From Acidimicrobiia bacterium UBA4744 (lineage in GTDB: Bacteria > Actinomycetota > Acidimicrobiia > Spongiisociales > UBA4744), in the NCBI GenBank assembly GCA_002403855.1, contig DHIO01000052.1:30337-57555 (forward strand): a DNA stretch of 27,219 nt, read 5' to 3'. Both the position numbers and the translations under genes were made by a program. A model generated the notes under the pieces. That model searched no databases. It was not told the origin of the DNA and worked only from the letters and a program-made list of their open reading frames with translations. The number at the start of each line of letters is the position of its first letter. Within the stretch, counting starts at the first letter, position 1. Below, one piece after another: positions 8,596 to 15,717 of the stretch.

Positions 8596-9108
8596 TTAGA
8601 TGAACAAACTGATCGACGCCTCTTTCATGAGGCTGATTGCCGAACCGGCCCCGGCGGGTTCGTCCGACCCGTCGATGAGATCGTCGCGCTCGAGACCCAT
8701 GAGGTCCATTGTCATTTGACATGGCCACAGCTTCACGCCCATGCCTTGGGCCAGTTCGAGCAGTTCCTGAACGGAAGCTACCCCCTTTTCGTCGCCGAGG
8801 TCCTTCATCATCTTCGGTCCCATCCCGCCGAAGTTCAGCTGCGACAGCTTGGCGCCCTGGCTGAAGACCGAGAGCATCTTCTGTCGCCAGTCCTCTCCCG
8901 TGATGCCGATCCCCGGCCTGCGGAGAATGTGCAAGCCCCAGAAGGTGAAAAAAACCGTGACGTCCATGCCGTAGGCGGCGCCGGTGGTCGCCAGGATCAT
9001 CACCGGCCAGGCCTTGTCCAGGTCACCGGATGCGGCAATCAGGACCATCTTCTCCTTCTCAGGGATCACTTCCTCAGACGTGCGGTCCGCCATTGCTTCT
9101 GCCGTCAT
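8596..9108 (-). CDS. DsrE/DsrF-like sulfurtransferase (DsrE2-type)
   Basis: This 170-residue protein matches the DsrE superfamily. It starts with a short strand (MVLIAASGDLDKAWPVMILATTG) and has a second block FFTFWGLHILRRP. Its conserved cysteine, Cys130, lies in WPCQMTMDLMG, the usual DsrE2 active-site context. DsrE2 proteins bind sulfane sulfur and exchange it with TusA, whose gene is immediately downstream. GGGGAGG lies 5 bases before ATG 9108; an in-frame ATG at 9093 is a weaker choice. It is the first gene of the minus-strand sulfur operon, so its promoter at 9165-9193 probably serves all five genes. The hydrophobic stretch around residues 34-58 is typical and may allow membrane association. 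Confidence 0.88.
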   Translation of the reverse strand: MTAEAMADRTSEEVIPEKEKMVLIAASGDLDKAWPVMILATTGAAYGMDVTVFFTFWGLHILRRPGIGITGEDWRQKMLSVFSQGAKLSQLNFGGMGPKMMKDLGDEKGVASVQELLELAQGMGVKLWPCQMTMDLMGLERDDLIDGSDEPAGAGSAISLMKEASISLFI

Positions 9109-9151
9109 TCCGACCTCCCCGGCGCAGCGACCCGACTCGCGTTTCGACGCT

Positions 9152-9165
9152 TGCGCCTTTGTGCA
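9152..9165. promoter_or_regulatory. Candidate operator 1, TGCGCCTTTGTGCA
   Basis: This is an imperfect inverted repeat, TGCGC-N4-GTGCA, with half-sites differing at one position. It lies at the downstream edge of the -10 box proposed for the dsrE-tusA operon, where a bound repressor would cover the start point. An almost identical site occurs at 9612-9625. The ArsR-type gene between them is the obvious candidate for the binding protein; this is inference. Confidence 0.6.
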
Positions 9166-9193
9166 TATTGGAGACTTGGAAGGCGCATGTCAA
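9165..9193 (-). promoter_or_regulatory. Candidate sigma70-type promoter for the dsrE-tusA-molybdoenzyme operon
   Basis: On the minus strand a perfect -35 box, TTGACA (9193-9188), is followed after 17 bases by CAATAT (9170-9165), a weak -10 box. Operator 1 adjoins the -10. The expected start point is near 9158, about 50 bases before the DsrE start codon. Confidence 0.5.
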
Positions 9194-9244
9194 GAGGTGA
9201 ATACATCTTTCCTTTCCTCCCAGCTTGTGGCATAGTGATCGGCA

Positions 9245-9553
9245 ATGTCGATCGCTCATGAACTGAACCAGCTGCACGCCAGCGTGTGCAAGGGACTTGC
9301 CGATCCGAAGCGGCTCCTCATCATCAATGCGTTGCGCGACGGCGAGATGTCGGTGGGCGAGATCTGTGAGGATCTCGATCTTCCGCAGGCGAACGTGTCC
9401 CAGCATCTGGCGATAATGAGGGAACGGGGATTGGTGCATGCCCGGAAAGACGGTCAATTCGTCTATTACTCCCTGACCACGATGAAGATCGTCGAAGCAG
9501 TCGATCTCTTGCGAGAGGTGATGGCCATGCACTTCGAAGGCGCTCCGGCCTAG
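9245..9553 (+). CDS. ArsR/SmtB-family transcriptional regulator, probable sulfur sensor
   Basis: This 102-residue protein is the size of a minimal ArsR repressor. The core ADPKRLLIINAL, the recognition helix region LPQANVSQHLAIMRERGLV and the beta-wing ARKDGQFVYYSL are all visible. It has only two cysteines, Cys15 (SVCKGLADP) and Cys41 (GEICEDL). Two-thiol ArsR proteins such as SqrR and BigR sense persulfides, but their second cysteine lies near the C terminus, so the pair here is placed differently and metal or thiol sensing by another arrangement is possible. The ATG has no clear Shine-Dalgarno sequence, so a leaderless transcript is possible. It is divergent from the sulfur operon and is 101 bases upstream of the rhodanese/MBL gene. 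Confidence 0.92.
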   Translation: MSIAHELNQLHASVCKGLADPKRLLIINALRDGEMSVGEICEDLDLPQANVSQHLAIMRERGLVHARKDGQFVYYSLTTMKIVEAVDLLREVMAMHFEGAPA

Positions 9554-9578
9554 CCTCAGATCGGTCCGGATTTGGCTC

Positions 9579-9607
9579 TTGTCTCGAACGGCTTCCCTCC
9601 TTATGAT
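9579..9607 (+). promoter_or_regulatory. Candidate sigma70-type promoter for the rhodanese/MBL-sulP unit
   Basis: TTGTCT (9579-9584) and TATGAT (9602-9607) are separated by 17 bases. Operator 2 begins 5 bases beyond the -10 box, and the coding start is at 9655 behind a good ribosome site. The unit can therefore be transcribed apart from the arsR gene. Confidence 0.6.
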
Positions 9608-9611
9608 CGTA

Positions 9612-9625
9612 TGCGCGTTTGTGCA
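9612..9625. promoter_or_regulatory. Candidate operator 2, TGCGCGTTTGTGCA
   Basis: This site differs from operator 1 (9152-9165) at one of 14 positions and occupies the same place in its promoter, just downstream of the -10 box. The pair suggests a common repressor for both arms of the sulfur locus. Confidence 0.6.
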
Positions 9626-9654
9626 ATTCAAAGCCCATTCGAAGGAGGAAACGA

Positions 9655-10782
9655 ATGAGCGGATCCATCACCACCGACGACCTGGCTCAGAGAATCGACG
9701 ACCCGGCCCGAGCGCCCTATATCCTCGACGTTCGGGCCAACGAGGCTTTTGAGCGCTGGCAGATCGAAGGCAAAGTGAAGCTGGACACGCTCAACATTCC
9801 CTACTGGACGGTCATCGGCGAGCTCGGGGACATCGTCAAACAGCTCCCCGCTCACCGGGACGTGGTGGTCGTGTGCGCCCACGGTGGCTCCTCGGGGATG
9901 ATCTCCGACATGGTCGATCAGGCCAACGTTCACAACCTGGACGGAGGCATGGACGCCTGGGCAAACACCCTCACTCCCCGCACCCTGTTCGACGACGGGA
10001 CCCACTTCATCATCCAGCTCGATCGGGTGGCCAAGGCCTGCCTGTCCTATGCAGTGGGAGCACGGGGCGGTGCCATGGCCGTCATCGACCCGGCGGCCGA
10101 CGTGGAGCGCTACCTGGCCGTCGCCGAAGAGATGGACTCAACCATCACGGATGTGTTCGACACGCATCTGCACGCCGATCACATCTCGCTGGCCAGGGAA
10201 CTGGCGGCCCACACCCACTCCACCTATCACATCTCCGCCGGTGACGCCGAAGGTGCCTCCTACGAGTTCACCGCTCTCAAAGACGGCGAGGTGTTCACCT
10301 TCGGCGAGATGGAGATGATCGTGCGGTCGGTGGCTACCCCCGGACACACGCCCGGATCGACCTCTCTCGAGGTCCACGGGCGCTACTTGATGACCGGCGA
10401 CGCCGTATTCGTCTCGGGAATCGGCCGCCCCGACCTGGGTGGCGAGACAATCCCTTGGGCGAAGGATCTCTTCGCTACGATCCACGAGAAGCTCGCTCCG
10501 CTCGATCCGGACCTGGAGGTGTGTCCCGCCCACTACACGAGCCGAACCGAGTCGCTGGAAGATGGCACCTTGCGTCGCAAGCTCGGCGATCTGCTCACCA
10601 ACGACCCGGTCGTCTCGATGAGCGATCAGAACGACTTCGTGGAGTATGTGGTGTCACATCTCGGCGAGCCGCCCGAGATCTACGACGAGATCCGCAAGGT
10701 CAACATGGGATGGATTCAACCCGACCCGGAGATGGCCAAAGAACTCGAGGTCGGTCGCAACGAGTGCGCACTGCTCGAGTGA
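9655..10782 (+). CDS. Rhodanese-metallo-beta-lactamase fusion, persulfide dioxygenase candidate
   Basis: This 375-residue protein has an N-terminal rhodanese domain (about 1-110) with active-site Cys74 in VVCAHGGSSG. The metallo-beta-lactamase domain (about 115-350) has H171, H173, D175 and H176 in HLHADH, H231 in TPGHTPGS, D249 in MTGDA, and a late CPAHYTSR. The ETHE1/persulfide dioxygenase group uses this fold with iron to oxidise glutathione or other low-molecular-weight persulfides to sulfite in the cytoplasm. Known fusions mostly carry the rhodanese at the C-terminal end; here it is first. GGAGG is placed before ATG 9655; an upstream in-frame ATG at 9619 falls inside operator 2 and is rejected. 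The product would be substrate for a sulfite-oxidising molybdoenzyme. Confidence 0.85.
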   Translation: MSGSITTDDLAQRIDDPARAPYILDVRANEAFERWQIEGKVKLDTLNIPYWTVIGELGDIVKQLPAHRDVVVVCAHGGSSGMISDMVDQANVHNLDGGMDAWANTLTPRTLFDDGTHFIIQLDRVAKACLSYAVGARGGAMAVIDPAADVERYLAVAEEMDSTITDVFDTHLHADHISLARELAAHTHSTYHISAGDAEGASYEFTALKDGEVFTFGEMEMIVRSVATPGHTPGSTSLEVHGRYLMTGDAVFVSGIGRPDLGGETIPWAKDLFATIHEKLAPLDPDLEVCPAHYTSRTESLEDGTLRRKLGDLLTNDPVVSMSDQNDFVEYVVSHLGEPPEIYDEIRKVNMGWIQPDPEMAKELEVGRNECALLE

Positions 10783-10795
10783 GCAGACTCCCGCG

Positions 10796-12325
10796 GTGAG
10801 CGGCGCCGACACGTCCGGGACGGTTCCCACCCGTCCGGGACGCGGCGACTTGATCGCCGGGATCAGCGTCGCCTTCGTCCTCATTCCCCAAGCGCTGGCG
10901 TACGCCGAGATCGCCGGGCTGCCTGCGTACGTGGGCCTGTACGCGGCAGCTTTGCCGCCTCTGGCCGCCTCGTTCTTCGCGTCGTCCCGCTACCTGCAGA
11001 CCGGACCGGTGGCTATGACCTCACTGCTCACCTTCGGGGCCCTTGCACCGTTGGCAGCTGCGGGGAGCCCCGAGTGGGTGAAGTTGGCGGCACTGCTTGC
11101 CCTGGTGGTGGGGGTAGTACGGATCGGCCTGGGTGTAGTGCGGGCCGGAGTATTCGCTTACTTCATGTCCCAGCCGATCCTCCTGGGATTCACCTCGGCG
11201 GCCGCCATCCTCATCATCTCTTCGCAGCTTCCCACCGCACTCGGGGTGTCGCCGCAGGGTGACAGACTGCTGGCCCAGGCATGGTGGGCCCTGGTCCATC
11301 CGGGCAACTGGGAGCCCGCCGCCGTCGTCATGTCGGCGGTCACCGTGATTCTGGTGCTCGGCGGGCGCAGGCTGCACAAGCTCTTCCCGGGAGTGTTGCT
11401 GGCGGTCGTCATGGGACTCGCCTACAGCGTGCTCGCCGACTACGGGGGCAGCACGGTCGGGGAAATCCCGTCCGGGTTCCTTCCCTTCTCGCTCGATCTG
11501 CCGTGGAGCGACCTGCCTTCCCTCCTCATTTCCGGCGCGGTGATTGCGCTGATCGGGTTCGCCGAACCCGCCTCGATCGCCCGGATGTTTGCCGCCCAGG
11601 ACCGGGAACGGTGGAGTCCCAGTCGCGAGTTGGTCAGCCAGGGGGTAGCCAACCTTGCGTCGGGGATCTCGGGCGGTTTCCCGGTCGGGGGGTCCTTCTC
11701 CCGGAGTTCGGTAGCCCGGTTGGCCGGGGCAGGATCGCGCTGGGCCGGGGCCATCACCGGACTCACCGTGGTCGCCTTCCTTCCGCTTGCCGGAATCCTC
11801 GGACCCCTACCCAGAGCGGTGCTGGCGGCCATCGTGATCTCGGCGGTCTACAAGCTCATCCAGTTGACCCAGCTCTACCGCATGTTCCGCGTTTCGGTTC
11901 CGCAGGCCCTGATTGCCTGGGTGACGTTCACCGCCACCCTGGTCCTGTCGCCTCGCGTGGAACTCGGCGTGATCGTCGGGGTCGGTCTGGGCATCGCCGT
12001 TCACCTGTGGCGAGAGCTGGTGATCCGAGTCGACACCGAATCCGTGGACGGAACCTTGCGGCTGATGCCACGCGGGGTCCTGTTCTACGCGTCGGCACCC
12101 CAGCTCAACGAGACCTTGCTGGATCAACTGGCCGCCAACCCCGATGCCGAACGGCTCATCATCGATCTCCAGAGGTTGGGACGGATCGACTACACCGGCG
12201 CCCTGGCCCTCCGTCAAGTGGTCGAAGAGGCGCGCTCGGCTGGACTCCGGGTCGAGGTGGTGCGCGTCCCCGACCAGACTCGAGAGACCCTCCCCCCGAT
12301 CTGGGAAGAGGCGCTCGGCGACTGA
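10796..12325 (+). CDS. SulP-family anion transporter with STAS domain (probable sulfate transporter)
   Basis: This 509-residue protein has the SulP signature near its start: DLIAGISVAFVLIPQALAYA and GLYAA. About ten to twelve hydrophobic segments follow to around residue 400. The C-terminal STAS domain is visible as LIIDLQRLGRIDYTGALALR. SulP proteins move sulfate or other anions across the cytoplasmic membrane, often with proton or sodium coupling. The start is set at GTG 10796, 13 bases after the preceding stop. The only upstream ATG (10646) lies deep in the rhodanese/MBL gene. No clear ribosome site is seen, so translation may be coupled to the gene before. Following a sulfite-forming enzyme, export of sulfate is likely; uptake is also possible. 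Confidence 0.9.
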   Translation: MSGADTSGTVPTRPGRGDLIAGISVAFVLIPQALAYAEIAGLPAYVGLYAAALPPLAASFFASSRYLQTGPVAMTSLLTFGALAPLAAAGSPEWVKLAALLALVVGVVRIGLGVVRAGVFAYFMSQPILLGFTSAAAILIISSQLPTALGVSPQGDRLLAQAWWALVHPGNWEPAAVVMSAVTVILVLGGRRLHKLFPGVLLAVVMGLAYSVLADYGGSTVGEIPSGFLPFSLDLPWSDLPSLLISGAVIALIGFAEPASIARMFAAQDRERWSPSRELVSQGVANLASGISGGFPVGGSFSRSSVARLAGAGSRWAGAITGLTVVAFLPLAGILGPLPRAVLAAIVISAVYKLIQLTQLYRMFRVSVPQALIAWVTFTATLVLSPRVELGVIVGVGLGIAVHLWRELVIRVDTESVDGTLRLMPRGVLFYASAPQLNETLLDQLAANPDAERLIIDLQRLGRIDYTGALALRQVVEEARSAGLRVEVVRVPDQTRETLPPIWEEALGD

Positions 12326-12331
12326 ACCAGT

Positions 12332-12383
12332 GTTTTGGCGTCCCGGAAGGGCACATAGTCCGGTTTCAGGACGCCAAAACGGG
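12332..12383. repeat. 52-base hairpin repeat, copy 1
   Basis: Perfect 12-base arms, GTTTTGGCGTCC (12332-12343) and GGACGCCAAAAC (12369-12380), enclose 25 bases, and GGG follows. It starts 6 bases after the sulP stop and lies between convergent genes. Compared with copy 2 (12807-12858) the first 16 and last 21 bases are identical and the 15 between differ almost throughout. It may act as a transcription or mRNA-end hairpin. No T tract follows. Confidence 0.9.
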
Positions 12384-12414
12384 TTGGGCCGGAAGTCTGA
12401 ATTCCACACCTCCG

Positions 12415-12729
12415 CTACATGACCGCGAACGTCTCGTACACCTCAATGCTTCCGCCGGAGGCCAGAATCGGGCAGCCCTTCGCCATCTCCGCAGCTGCCT
12501 CGAGGCCGTCCGCCGTCAAGATCGAATACCCGGTAAGGCCCGAAGCGGCCCCTTCACTCGTGCTGCCGTCACCGGCCACCGACATGGAGGGACCAAAGGG
12601 ATTGCCGCCGTCGACCACCGCAGCACCCAGCCCCGCGTACCACGCTCCCCAGGCGGCCGTCACGGCAGCCTGTTCTTCTTCCGTTTCGGGCATCCCGCCG
12701 CCCCTGTAGACGAGCACGTAGTTGGCCAT
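12415..12729 (-). CDS. YCII/DGPF-family protein, function unknown
   Basis: This 104-residue soluble protein has the pattern of the YCII-related family: a first strand YVLVYRGG, the helix EEEQAAVTAAWGAWYAGLG, a Gly-rich turn DGGNPFGPSMSV and the terminal GSIEVYETFAVM. The family forms dimeric alpha/beta barrels; biological role is mostly unknown, though one branch is fused to sigma-factor-like proteins. The ATG follows GGGAGG at good spacing. The gene stands alone, between two copies of a hairpin repeat, downstream of the haem importer operon on the same strand but apparently not part of it. No catalytic residue can be named. Confidence 0.8.
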   Translation of the reverse strand: MANYVLVYRGGGMPETEEEQAAVTAAWGAWYAGLGAAVVDGGNPFGPSMSVAGDGSTSEGAASGLTGYSILTADGLEAAAEMAKGCPILASGGSIEVYETFAVM

Positions 12730-12806
12730 GTGGAACCTCCCTCGATAGGCGCAAGACCGAAAGGCTACGCGGCATCGAACGGGAAGGGCAGGGACACTTC
12801 TCGCGA

Positions 12807-12858
12807 GTTTTGGCGTCCCGGAGAGACGATTAACCCTGTTTCAGGACGCCAAAACGGG
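12807..12858. repeat. 52-base hairpin repeat, copy 2
   Basis: Same arms as copy 1: GTTTTGGCGTCC at 12807-12818 and GGACGCCAAAAC at 12844-12855, with GGG following. It is in the same orientation as copy 1, 475 bases away, and lies 4 bases beyond the stop of the hmuV-like gene, upstream of the YCII-family gene. The loop differs from that of copy 1. Confidence 0.9.
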
Positions 12859-12862
12859 CGCG

Positions 12863-13642
12863 CTAGTCGTCGGCAACGAGAACGAGAGGGCAGTCCCGGA
12901 AGGGATGATCAACAACCCGCATGGGTTGCCCGTATACGTCGGTCAACAAGTCGTCCCGCAAAACCTCGCCGGGTGTACCCACTGCTCGGATCTTTCCATC
13001 CATCATGACCACGACTCTGGTGGCGTAGTTCGCGGCGGCATTCAGATCGTGCAAGATTGCCAGAACGGCTCGGCCGCGGCCCACCAGCGTCTGCAGTTCC
13101 AGCATGACTCTCTCTTCGTGCGCCACATCCAGCGCATTGGTTGGCTCATCGAGCAGCAAGACCGGCGCGTCCTGGGCAAATACCCTGGCAAGCGACACAC
13201 GGGTCTGCTCGCCGCTGGACAGGGTGGCGAATACCCTCGAAGCGAGATGGGACGTAGTGGTTCGTTCGAGAGCGGATGCAACCGCCTGCTCGTCGTCTTC
13301 GATTGAGTTCGCGGCGCGGCGTTGGTGGGGAAATCTGCCCATCGCCACCACAGCTTCGACGGCGAACGGGATATCTCGCACGGTCAACGGAACGAACACC
13401 GCCCGTTGCAGCGCCAAATCGTCGTAGTCGTAGCGTTCGAGCGGTTGGTCGGCCAGCGTGACCCGGCCCGACGTGGGGCGCAGATCCCCGGCCAGCACAC
13501 GAAGAAGGGTCGACTTGCCTGCTCCGTTGGGTCCGACAACGGCCACCAGTTCGCCGGCCGACAGGCTGAGATCGACCGAATCGAGGAGAGTTGCTTTCCC
13601 GACCCGATAGCCGACGGCGTTTGCCTCGATGCGTTCATCCAC
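12863..13642 (-). CDS. hmuV: Haem ABC transporter ATP-binding protein (HmuV-like)
   Basis: This 259-residue ATPase has Walker A GPNGAGKST (37-45), ABC signature LSSGE (141-145), Walker B VLLLDEP (161-167) and the H-loop His198 (LHDL). It drives import of haem or an iron chelate at the cytoplasmic face of the permease. The usual Q-loop region reads RAVFVPLTVRD, and I do not see the expected Gln after the strand (family form RAVLPQ), a possible divergence. The gene starts 3 bases after hmuU. Position after a HmuT-like and a FecCD-type gene supports the haem branch; cobalamin (BtuD) and siderophore systems are close relatives and cannot be fully excluded. Confidence 0.87.
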   Translation of the reverse strand: MDERIEANAVGYRVGKATLLDSVDLSLSAGELVAVVGPNGAGKSTLLRVLAGDLRPTSGRVTLADQPLERYDYDDLALQRAVFVPLTVRDIPFAVEAVVAMGRFPHQRRAANSIEDDEQAVASALERTTTSHLASRVFATLSSGEQTRVSLARVFAQDAPVLLLDEPTNALDVAHEERVMLELQTLVGRGRAVLAILHDLNAAANYATRVVVMMDGKIRAVGTPGEVLRDDLLTDVYGQPMRVVDHPFRDCPLVLVADD

Positions 13643-13645
13643 CTG

Positions 13646-14686
13646 TCAGTACCTCGCCCCTCGTATCAACCAAAGGAAGAACGGACCGCCCACAACGGCC
13701 GTGATGAGCCCAACCGGGATTTCGATTGGAACGAAGACGGTGCGCGCAGCGAGATCCGTCAGGACTACGAACAAACCGCCCGCCAGCATGCCACCGACCA
13801 TCAGCGGCCGGTGGGCCGGGCCGGTCAACTTGCGCACCACGTGGGGAACCAGCAAACCTACGAACCCGACCACACCCACCGCACCTACGGCTGCGCCGGT
13901 TACGATGCCCACTCCCATCAGCAGGACTGTGGTGGCGAATTCCACGTCCACGCCCAGGTGGCGAGCTTCACTTTCGCCCAACGCCATGAGGTCGAGGGTG
14001 CGAGCGCCCGCCCAAAGCCCCAACGCCCCCAGGCCGGCGAGAACGGTTGCAGTCCCCAGCGCCCGCCACGTCGAGCCGGCGAGACTGCCCAAAAGCCAGA
14101 ATTCAATCGGCGGGACCTTCGCCCGATCGGCGCCGAACACCACGAACCCCACCCAGGCGCTCAACGCCGCGGAGAGGGCTACCCCCGTGAGTATGAACCG
14201 AGAGGGCTGATTGGCCCGGCGGGCACCGAGACGCCGAACGACCAAGGCGGTGAGCAGGCCGGCCACTGCCCCGCCGGCAATGGCGCCCTGCGTGGCACCC
14301 GCCACCGATCCGATGACGCCCCCGAGAGATGCGCCGGGCCCTATGCCCAGTAGCTGGGGATCGGCCATCGGGTTGCGGAACACACCTTGCAGAACCACGC
14401 CCGTCAACGCCAGGGCGGCTCCCGTGACTACCCCCATCAAGGCACGCGGCAGGCGAATACTCCACACCACTGCCTCTGCCTGAGTGCTTGGTTCGACACC
14501 GAGTGCAAGGCCGGCCTTCCCGGCCACCACCCCCAACACCTCTTCGGGGGGGATCAACACTGCTCCCATGCCGAGATTCAAGGCAACCGCCCCGACGAGC
14601 AGCAGCCCGAGAACGACCGAGACCCCCCGCCGCCGCGCGGCAAAGGGGTCGAACGGTCGAGCCGTTGCGGAAACGGACTGCGTCAC
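13646..14686 (-). CDS. hmuU: Haem/iron ABC transporter permease, FecCD family (HmuU-like)
   Basis: This 346-residue membrane protein has about ten hydrophobic segments, the size and pattern of BtuC/HmuU/FecD permeases. Typical family blocks are visible: WSIRLPRALMGVVTGAALAL, GVVLQGVFRNPMADPQLLGI and GFVGLLVPHVVR with GPAHRPLM. It forms the homodimeric path for haem across the cytoplasmic membrane. It overlaps the end of hmuT by 4 bases (ATGA) and precedes hmuV by 3 bases, so the three are one transcript. The signature alone does not separate haem from other FecCD substrates; the binding protein next to it favours haem. Confidence 0.92.
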   Translation of the reverse strand: MTQSVSATARPFDPFAARRRGVSVVLGLLLVGAVALNLGMGAVLIPPEEVLGVVAGKAGLALGVEPSTQAEAVVWSIRLPRALMGVVTGAALALTGVVLQGVFRNPMADPQLLGIGPGASLGGVIGSVAGATQGAIAGGAVAGLLTALVVRRLGARRANQPSRFILTGVALSAALSAWVGFVVFGADRAKVPPIEFWLLGSLAGSTWRALGTATVLAGLGALGLWAGARTLDLMALGESEARHLGVDVEFATTVLLMGVGIVTGAAVGAVGVVGFVGLLVPHVVRKLTGPAHRPLMVGGMLAGGLFVVLTDLAARTVFVPIEIPVGLITAVVGGPFFLWLIRGARY

Positions 14687-15714
14687 GAATCCGTATCGAG
14701 TTCGGGGTGAAGATCCTTCACGAAGTCCATCAGGGCCAAACCGACCCGGGGACCGAAGTTGAAGAAATAGGCCTCGTCGTAAGCAAGAAAGGCCTCCGCC
14801 TGTCCGGCCGGTGTTTCGGCGACACCGGGAACTTGGAGAAAGGCGTCGGCGCCCCCAAGGGCCTCAAAGCCCGACTCAGGAACGACAATCACATCCGGGG
14901 CGGCCGCCACCAGAGCTTCGGGGGTGAGGATGGCCGGTCCGAAGACTCCCGACTCCTTGGCCACGTCGATCGCGCCGGCACCCTCGATCATCGCCGAAGT
15001 GGGCATACCTCCCCCGAAGAGAAAGACGAGTTGCGGTCCCCGAATGTACACGTACGCCGCGTTTGGAGTCTCGGTGGCTTGCGCGGCCAGCGCCAGCGCC
15101 TCGTCGATATCGGCGTTGACTCGAGCAGCAAGCTCTTCGCCACTCTCGGGCACGCCGAGTATCTCCGCCACCTGCCGGATCTTGGTTTCGACACCTGGCA
15201 GCGTCGTTTGGTATTCGAGAATGACCACCGGAATTCCGGCACTGCGGATCTGTTCTATGGTCTCGGGTGGCGCGATTTGGGTATCTCCCAAAACGAGCGT
15301 GGGTTCGAAAGCCAGCACCGGTTCCGGTTGCAGCTGCTGTCCGAAGCCGACCAGACCGCCTCCATCTTTGAGAGATTCGGTTTCCGGTGGATAGGTGGTG
15401 GTGATGTCGACGGCCACAATGCTGTCGCCCAGTCCGAGCTCGAAGATGATCTCCGTGAGGTCACCGTTGAGCGAAACAATCCGGCTGGTATCGGTGATCA
15501 GAGACTCAACTCCGTCCGCGCCGACGAAGGTAACCCCTTCCGGTTCGGGTTCAGAGGTAGTCGTGGTGGTTTCCGCGACCGTCGTCGTCGTGGTCTCGCT
15601 GGTGGTGGTCGTCGCCTCGGTGGTGGTTGTCACATCACCGGCTGCCTCTCCGTTGCCGCAGGCCGCTGCCAGCAAGCCCAGAGCGATCATCAGTAGGCCG
15701 AACTTGCGGTTCAT
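14683..15714 (-). CDS. hmuT: Haem ABC transporter substrate-binding lipoprotein (HmuT-like)
   Basis: This 343-residue protein has a lipoprotein signal with lipobox LAAAC, Cys19. A Thr/Glu-rich spacer of about 35 residues (runs of TTTTT) follows, suited to holding the domain away from the membrane. The periplasmic-binding fold is of the TroA/BtuF type: RIVSLNGDLTEIIFELGLGD, LVLGDTQIAPPETIEQIRSA and PDVIVVPESGF. HmuT proteins capture haem outside the membrane and hand it to HmuU. AGGAAG lies before the ATG, within the end of the preceding gene (3-base gap). The strongly Thr-rich linker resembles those of Acidimicrobiia lipoproteins, an inference about origin. Confidence 0.88.
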   Translation of the reverse strand: MNRKFGLLMIALGLLAAACGNGEAAGDVTTTTEATTTTSETTTTTVAETTTTTSEPEPEGVTFVGADGVESLITDTSRIVSLNGDLTEIIFELGLGDSIVAVDITTTYPPETESLKDGGGLVGFGQQLQPEPVLAFEPTLVLGDTQIAPPETIEQIRSAGIPVVILEYQTTLPGVETKIRQVAEILGVPESGEELAARVNADIDEALALAAQATETPNAAYVYIRGPQLVFLFGGGMPTSAMIEGAGAIDVAKESGVFGPAILTPEALVAAAPDVIVVPESGFEALGGADAFLQVPGVAETPAGQAEAFLAYDEAYFFNFGPRVGLALMDFVKDLHPELDTDS

Positions 15715-15717
15715 TGG

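Noticed and set aside
11281..13008. Long plus-strand frame of 575 residues across sulP, the YCII gene and both repeats
   Set aside because: It overlaps sulP in another frame and runs across non-coding repeats; sulP motifs are intact in their own frame.
13322..14353. Plus-strand frame of 343 residues opposite the haem permease genes
   Set aside because: It lies antisense to hmuU and hmuV, which carry all expected motifs; its composition (many His, Gln, Pro) is that of a shadow frame.
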